Translations under genes and position numbers: made by a program | From: an uncultured Clostridia bacterium | GTDB taxonomy: Bacteria > Bacillota > Clostridia > TANB77 > CAG-508 | Length of the DNA stretch: 46,632 nucleotides | Assembly (NCBI GenBank): GCA_948678575.1 | Contig: CAPPGO010000012.1 | Coordinates: 1 to 46,632, forward strand | Direction: 5' to 3' | Shown: positions 41,967 through 46,632 of the stretch, piece by piece | Numbering within the stretch: the first letter of the stretch is position 1 | Layout of the letters: each line of letters begins with the position of its first letter | The notes under the pieces: model-generated | What the model saw: only the letters and a program-made list of their open reading frames with translations | Database searches by the model: none | What the model was told of the DNA's origin: nothing

Positions 41967-42000
41967 CTTTTTTCCCCTTAAAAATATATAATTTATTTTT

Positions 42001-42028
42001 ATTATATCACTAATAATTATTATCGTAA
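42001..42028 (-). promoter_or_regulatory. probable promoter of the 273-aa gene
   Basis: TTACGA (42023-42028) and a perfect TATAAT (42001-42006) on the minus strand, 16 bp apart, in the short gap after the MFS gene. Confidence 0.5.
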
Positions 42029-42045
42029 TTTTATTTTTTAATATT

Positions 42046-43263
42046 TTATATTACTTTTGAAATTAACACTAATCTATAAAGTTTTATACTTATCATTATT
42101 TCAATAATAGACAATATTAATAAAATTGATATTACTACTATCATTGGATTATTTATCAAAATTAAAGTAAAGCATAAGCTCATAATTGCTCTTCCGATTT
42201 TTCTTGATAATTCTATTGTAGTTAATAAAGATTGTTGTTCTTTCTTTCCAACACTATTCAAAGCTAAATCTTGTATATACACTTTGAACGGATCTCTTAT
42301 GAATAATATAATTATATAACCAATACTCATAATTGTAAATTTAATTATTATATTGCTAGAAATAAAAGAACCAACAATCATAAATACTATTGAACAACAT
42401 AGAAATACTGGTAATATGACTCCAACCTTATCTTTATATTTGTTATGTATTTTATTAAAAGCTAAATTAGAAGCTACTCTTACCACTCTTGAAGTACATA
42501 ATATTGCACCAATTATTAGAGCTGTTTTATCTACGTCAAAAATTTTTAACAATTCTTGTTGGATAAATAGTTTTCCATTTGATTGTCCCGAATTAATAAT
42601 TGGATAAAACAATCCATATGAGATAATCATCATGATAATTACTTTATTATATATAATTTTTGATTTTTCTTTTTTCTCTCCTTCGCTTTCGATTTTATCA
42701 TATTTTGAAAAATCAACTATATAGAATGATAAAATGAAACATATAAAGCAAAAGAATATACATCCCAACATTGGCAAATAATTATTACAATTAAACATTG
42801 GGCTTGCAATAAATGATATTACCATTGTGGCTATTGCATATATAGTATTCGATTTAGTTTTTATTTGTATATATTCTTTATCTCTTTGTTGCAAACTTAA
42901 ATTATTTTTCAATATTGCACTTGTCATATTTTGAAAAGTAAATGCTATTTCAGAAAATACTTTTCCAAGAACAACTATTGCATAATTATTTCCAAAAGTT
43001 AAAAGTAAACTTGATAACAATAATAAAAACGAACCTAATCTTACTGATTTTGTATTTCCCAAAACTTTTATTATTTTTAATATTGGAATTTGCAATAAAA
43101 TACAAACTATTAGTGAAATACTAGTTACTGAAACAATTTGCGAAGCAGTAAATTGTTTTACAACTGTTAAAAACAAACTATCTATTGCTACCCAAAATAA
43201 TAAATCACCAGATAAGCCCGAATATATTGGAAATATTTTGTTAAACTTTTCTATATCCTTCAT
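42046..43263 (-). CDS. MFS-type membrane transporter
   Basis: About twelve transmembrane helices in two sets of six with a charged, Lys/Glu-rich loop between about residues 185 and 205, the standard major facilitator layout (405 residues). Substrate unknown; motif conservation is weak, and the first helices (IYSGLSGDLLFWVAIDSLFL) resemble uncharacterised clostridial MFS proteins. ATG 43263 follows GGAG; a TTG at 43275 would hold the ribosome site inside the gene. It lies 33 bp after the NUDIX gene, so the pair is probably one transcript. Confidence 0.8.
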   Translation of the reverse strand: MKDIEKFNKIFPIYSGLSGDLLFWVAIDSLFLTVVKQFTASQIVSVTSISLIVCILLQIPILKIIKVLGNTKSVRLGSFLLLLSSLLLTFGNNYAIVVLGKVFSEIAFTFQNMTSAILKNNLSLQQRDKEYIQIKTKSNTIYAIATMVISFIASPMFNCNNYLPMLGCIFFCFICFILSFYIVDFSKYDKIESEGEKKEKSKIIYNKVIIMMIISYGLFYPIINSGQSNGKLFIQQELLKIFDVDKTALIIGAILCTSRVVRVASNLAFNKIHNKYKDKVGVILPVFLCCSIVFMIVGSFISSNIIIKFTIMSIGYIIILFIRDPFKVYIQDLALNSVGKKEQQSLLTTIELSRKIGRAIMSLCFTLILINNPMIVVISILLILSIIEIMISIKLYRLVLISKVI

Positions 43264-43296
43264 TTTCTTCTCCAATTGTTAGTACATAACTATATT

Positions 43297-43725
43297 TTAA
43301 TTTTCCATATATTCTTTTAAAATATGTTCTTGCCATTCTCTGCACATTTTTCCAGTATAATCTTGTGGAGTTACCCATAAAACTACATGATCTTTTTCTA
43401 TTGGTTCTGTTATTTTTTCTTCAAACTCTGCTATGTAAACATTAGCAATTACTTCTATATATCCTTTTGTGGTATCATAAATATAAGATCCTACTATATC
43501 AAATGGTCTTATATTTTTTATACTACATCCAGCCTCTTCTATTAATTCTCTTCTCAAAGCCTCAATTTCTGTTTCTCCTTTTTCTATTCCTCCACCTAAA
43601 TAAAAGAAATCTTGCCCATCTGTCACAATGCCTATTTTATTATCTTCTTTTCTTTCTATTATTGCATATGCACCTGGTCTTTTTCTATATTCAACATTTT
43701 CTTCTTTATTTCCTACATATTTCAT
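43297..43725 (-). CDS. NUDIX hydrolase
   Basis: A 142-residue hydrolase of nucleoside diphosphates linked to another moiety. The Nudix box is intact: GGGIEKGETEIEALRRELIE followed by EAGC, matching GX5EX7REX2EEXG. The C-terminal region has a Trp-rich end. It is followed by the MFS gene and preceded by a T-rich gap containing a TATAAT near 43776 and the RCC1 terminator. The exact substrate cannot be assigned. Confidence 0.93.
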   Translation of the reverse strand: MKYVGNKEENVEYRKRPGAYAIIERKEDNKIGIVTDGQDFFYLGGGIEKGETEIEALRRELIEEAGCSIKNIRPFDIVGSYIYDTTKGYIEVIANVYIAEFEEKITEPIEKDHVVLWVTPQDYTGKMCREWQEHILKEYMEN

Positions 43726-43830
43726 TTTTTGTTCTTAAATCTTCTCCTTTTTTATTAATAATTCAAATCTATTGAATTATATCACTAATATTAGTTTTGT
43801 ATATAGTATTTTTTGTATAGAAAAATAAAA

Positions 43831-43859
43831 AAGGTTTGCTAATAAACTTAGCAAACCTT
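43831..43859 (-). terminator. terminator after the RCC1-repeat gene
   Basis: A perfect 12-bp stem (43831-43842 with 43848-43859) followed by a T-run on the minus strand. Confidence 0.88.
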
Positions 43860-43910
43860 AAATTTTCATTTTAACTTTTCAATTTCTTCCTTTGTTAAAT
43901 GAGTTGTTTT

Positions 43911-46632
43911 TTAAATTTCTAATTCTGGACATTCTACCCATTCAAATGCTGTTTTGTATCTACTGTTTGGTTGTTTTCTGTCTATTCCTATCCATCGTCC
44001 TAATATTCCATAAGTATTACTTCCTGTTCCATAAACTTTGCCTTCTTTATCAATTGCTATATACCAACCATTACCAGCTACAATTTGTACTATTTTGTCT
44101 ATATTAGGAATTTCTTGCATTTCTCTACGTTCGTTTGTTGGTTTATTAATTCCTAAATAATTAGCATTTCCCCAGCCATATAGTAAACCAGTGCTACTTA
44201 CTAACAATCCATTTTCGTCATTCATTTTCACTGCATCAATAATTTTAATATCATCACTTAAATTATATGTATATTTACTAAAATATGCTGTAGCTTCATG
44301 TCCACCATCATAAGAAGGATTAGCCCATGTACCAGATAAATAAAATTCTCCTGTTTTAGTTAATATGAAGCTTCTTTGCCAAGTTGGTGCAGATAATTTT
44401 AAAATATTATCAACTCCATTAATCTCATTTGTTAATTCAAATTTAGTAGGTAATTTTAAAGAAACTCCTGAACCACCACATGAATTGCCATAATTAACTC
44501 CCCAACCATACAATGTTCCATCTTTTTTTATTGCAATTCTATTTGGATTCGTATTTTTTTGATTCATATCATAAAAAGCAACATCTTCTATAATTTTTAC
44601 AAAATTAATCTTATTCTCTTCATCTTCCCAACCTGGAAAGGTATCAACACCATTAAGCATACTCACACCAGTTGCCCACAACGAATTATCATCTAATAAT
44701 ACATATGTCAAAGCATCTGAATCTTGCCAACTTTTTACTACATGACCACTTATATTACTATCTGTATTTTTTATATAATTATTTATATAATTATAAGTTT
44801 CTGACATAGTTCCTAGACCGCAGCATCTAGAATCTCCGTTTACCCATAAAAATCCATCTCTGTCTACATAACAATTATTACCAGCTTGATAATTTTTAAC
44901 ATTCTTTGCTATCAAAGACCAATTTTTTTGTAAGATTTTTTCTCCAAACATTATTATAGAACTTCCAGTTGTATAATATTTAGAATTCTTATTTAATATA
45001 AACACACAATTGCTTTTATCAGTAACACTTATATCACTATATAAAGTTTCAATTCCATTTTGATTTAATGGTACGATTTCTTCTGTATAACCAGTTGCAA
45101 TATCTAATCCTAATTTACTGTAATCACCTGTACCATACAATTCACCTGTTTTCGATAGAATATAACAACAACCATAAGCTGGATATATCTCTTTTATTTT
45201 TTCCTTTTCAAGTTTCTGTGGCAATACTAATTTTACAGGATAATTAAAAGTATTATAATTACTACCAGCATAATTGCTACCACCAGGATTAGCCCATATT
45301 TCTATGTTACCTTCATCATTTTCTACTTCAAAAAATATTGCTGATGCGACCTCATAAATTTTTTTTACATTCTCAATAGGCATTTTTTTAAAATTATGCA
45401 CACTTTCATTTAAAAGATTTTCACTATAATATCCCCCATATCCTGCTATATATACTGAATTATTCATTAATAATATAAGACCAGATCTAACAATTATATC
45501 ATCTATGTCCTGATCAATATCTCCACCAAGTTCTCCGTTCCAAATTTGTATAAAGTTTTCTGATTCATTTCTTGTGTTATTACTAATAGCTAATTGTCCC
45601 CACCTATTAGCACCTGCAAAGTAAAATGTGTTATCACTATATCTTATAATATTATATTTTGCCGCACTTTCTGAACTCTGCATATATATATTACTAATTT
45701 TATCTACATTATTAATATTAACTTTTTCAAAAGTAATTGTTGAATTTTTATGTCCTAGACCCAACTCACCATTTATATTTCTTCCTGCTGCTAATAATTC
45801 ATTATCTTTTGTTATAATAAATGTACACGAATTTCCTAAAAAAGCTCTACTAACCTTCTTCCCATTTAAATTTATCTTTGTAGCTTCTCTTCCTGTATAT
45901 TCTACTTGTTGTTCTTGTGTTAATCCAAATTTATTATTTACGTTTTCACCATAACACCACAAATCATCATTGCCATCTATAAAACATAGTGAATTTGATT
46001 GATTACCTACAATAGTTTGTTTTACTGTACCAATATTTGATGGTATATCCCATTTTTGCCATATATTTGCATTTACTTTTTTCATTTCTTCTGGACTTGT
46101 ATTTAATTGAGCTCCTTTTATGCCTTTTCCATATAAGTCTCCATTATTATATAATTTAAAAATATTATCAGATTTTGGAGATGCAATTATTTGAAATCCA
46201 TTTGGATTATATTCTGGATTTTTACTTCCATCTTCTAAAAATTCATCTTGCACATTTCCTGCTAATTTATCATCATTACCTGTTCCACTTACTTCTGATT
46301 CTGCAAATATTGGTGCATTTAAGTTTCCACTCATTACTGCTGTTGCCATATTTGCACTATAACAACTTACTCCTTTTAATTTAATTCCATTAATAGAGTA
46401 AATCATTCCTGTTGCTGCATCTATTAAATAAGCTTTATCGCTTTTTATGCCTAATACTTCATTGTTTAAATAAAATAAATCCTGTACACCTGCTGGAAAA
46501 CATATCATTTCTGCTTCAAAAGCACTATTAAAATCGTCATTGCTACTAAATATACTTGTTGTTGGTACTGTTTCTGACATGCTCCATATTCTATAATATC
46601 CTACTTCTCCTACTAATCTATTTGTACTTGTT
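43911..46632 (-). CDS. RCC1-repeat surface protein, 5' end outside window
   Basis: The frame is open to the right edge, so the start lies outside; the first visible residues are TSTNRLVGEVGYYRIWSMSE. The body is a chain of about ten RCC1-type beta-propeller blades marked by GxLYGWG, GDLYGKG, DLWCYGEN, ELLAAGRNINGELGLG and KVYGTGSNTYGILGRW. It has no Walker or protease motif. By analogy with the two other surface proteins here, a prepilin-type leader could lie upstream, but it is not seen. After the TAA the same frame stays open for 14 codons to a TGA (HLTKEEIEKLK). A binding role at the cell surface is inferred. Confidence 0.78.
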   Translation of the reverse strand, partial: TSTNRLVGEVGYYRIWSMSETVPTTSIFSSNDDFNSAFEAEMICFPAGVQDLFYLNNEVLGIKSDKAYLIDAATGMIYSINGIKLKGVSCYSANMATAVMSGNLNAPIFAESEVSGTGNDDKLAGNVQDEFLEDGSKNPEYNPNGFQIIASPKSDNIFKLYNNGDLYGKGIKGAQLNTSPEEMKKVNANIWQKWDIPSNIGTVKQTIVGNQSNSLCFIDGNDDLWCYGENVNNKFGLTQEQQVEYTGREATKINLNGKKVSRAFLGNSCTFIITKDNELLAAGRNINGELGLGHKNSTITFEKVNINNVDKISNIYMQSSESAAKYNIIRYSDNTFYFAGANRWGQLAISNNTRNESENFIQIWNGELGGDIDQDIDDIIVRSGLILLMNNSVYIAGYGGYYSENLLNESVHNFKKMPIENVKKIYEVASAIFFEVENDEGNIEIWANPGGSNYAGSNYNTFNYPVKLVLPQKLEKEKIKEIYPAYGCCYILSKTGELYGTGDYSKLGLDIATGYTEEIVPLNQNGIETLYSDISVTDKSNCVFILNKNSKYYTTGSSIIMFGEKILQKNWSLIAKNVKNYQAGNNCYVDRDGFLWVNGDSRCCGLGTMSETYNYINNYIKNTDSNISGHVVKSWQDSDALTYVLLDDNSLWATGVSMLNGVDTFPGWEDEENKINFVKIIEDVAFYDMNQKNTNPNRIAIKKDGTLYGWGVNYGNSCGGSGVSLKLPTKFELTNEINGVDNILKLSAPTWQRSFILTKTGEFYLSGTWANPSYDGGHEATAYFSKYTYNLSDDIKIIDAVKMNDENGLLVSSTGLLYGWGNANYLGINKPTNERREMQEIPNIDKIVQIVAGNGWYIAIDKEGKVYGTGSNTYGILGRWIGIDRKQPNSRYKTAFEWVECPELEI

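Noticed and set aside
1..46632. CRISPR array, rRNA, prophage or insertion sequence
   Set aside because: No regularly spaced repeats, no transposase or phage structural genes, and no rRNA-like sequence were seen.

Overview
The window is very AT-rich and tightly packed, with nearly every gene on the minus strand. It has Clostridia-type Shine-Dalgarno sites, the spoIIA operon with spoIID and a spoIIQ-like gene, an hrcA-grpE-dnaK-dnaJ operon under CIRCE control, SepF and DivIVA, and a DisA-type c-di-AMP synthase. This points to a low-GC, endospore-lineage Gram-positive bacterium, probably an uncultured gut-type clostridium. The taxonomy is inferred from gene content only.

The most important observation concerns translation. 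miaA, truA, recD2 (twice) and a pilin-anchored leucine-rich-repeat protein are each broken by one extra C. In all five places the extra base turns a GGA glycine codon into CGGA, and reading past the C restores an exact family motif with Gly at the junction. Scanning by eye, I found no other in-frame CGG in roughly 14,000 codons, although CGA, CGT and CGC are used for arginine. The simplest reading is a recoding system: either CGG is an unassigned codon that provokes a +1 shift onto GGA, or CGGA is decoded as a four-base glycine codon. Two of the affected genes, miaA and truA, make enzymes that modify the tRNA anticodon arm and can themselves influence reading-frame maintenance.

Layout, left to right: a promoter leaving the left edge; an unknown coiled-coil protein; a pilin-like protein with a C-terminal sulfatase-modifying/lectin-like domain; a membrane cyclophilin; radA; a GH15 glucoamylase-type enzyme; a beta-CASP RNase-like protein; an unknown protein; ftsK/spoIIIE; an ATPase-annotated coiled-coil protein; rsmD; divIVA; sepF; an HlyD-like protein; miaA; mutL; a small membrane protein; truA; a HAD phosphatase (plus strand); cdaA preceded by a 33-residue membrane peptide; spoIIQ-like, spoIID, sigF, spoIIAB and spoIIAA; a small membrane protein; the LRR surface protein; a 212-bp segment with 33-bp inverted repeats holding a strong promoter; a MATE transporter; recD2; a small plus-strand gene; dnaJ, dnaK, grpE and hrcA; an unknown protein; an MFS-type transporter; a NUDIX hydrolase; and an RCC1-repeat protein that runs off the right edge.

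Other points of interest: the inverted-repeat segment at 31543-31754 looks like a phase-variable promoter captured facing away from the LRR gene. SigF lacks most of sigma region 3. MutL has a degenerate endonuclease site and a very long linker. The hrcA promoter carries two CIRCE-type palindromes. No CRISPR array, rRNA, complete tRNA or transposase was seen.
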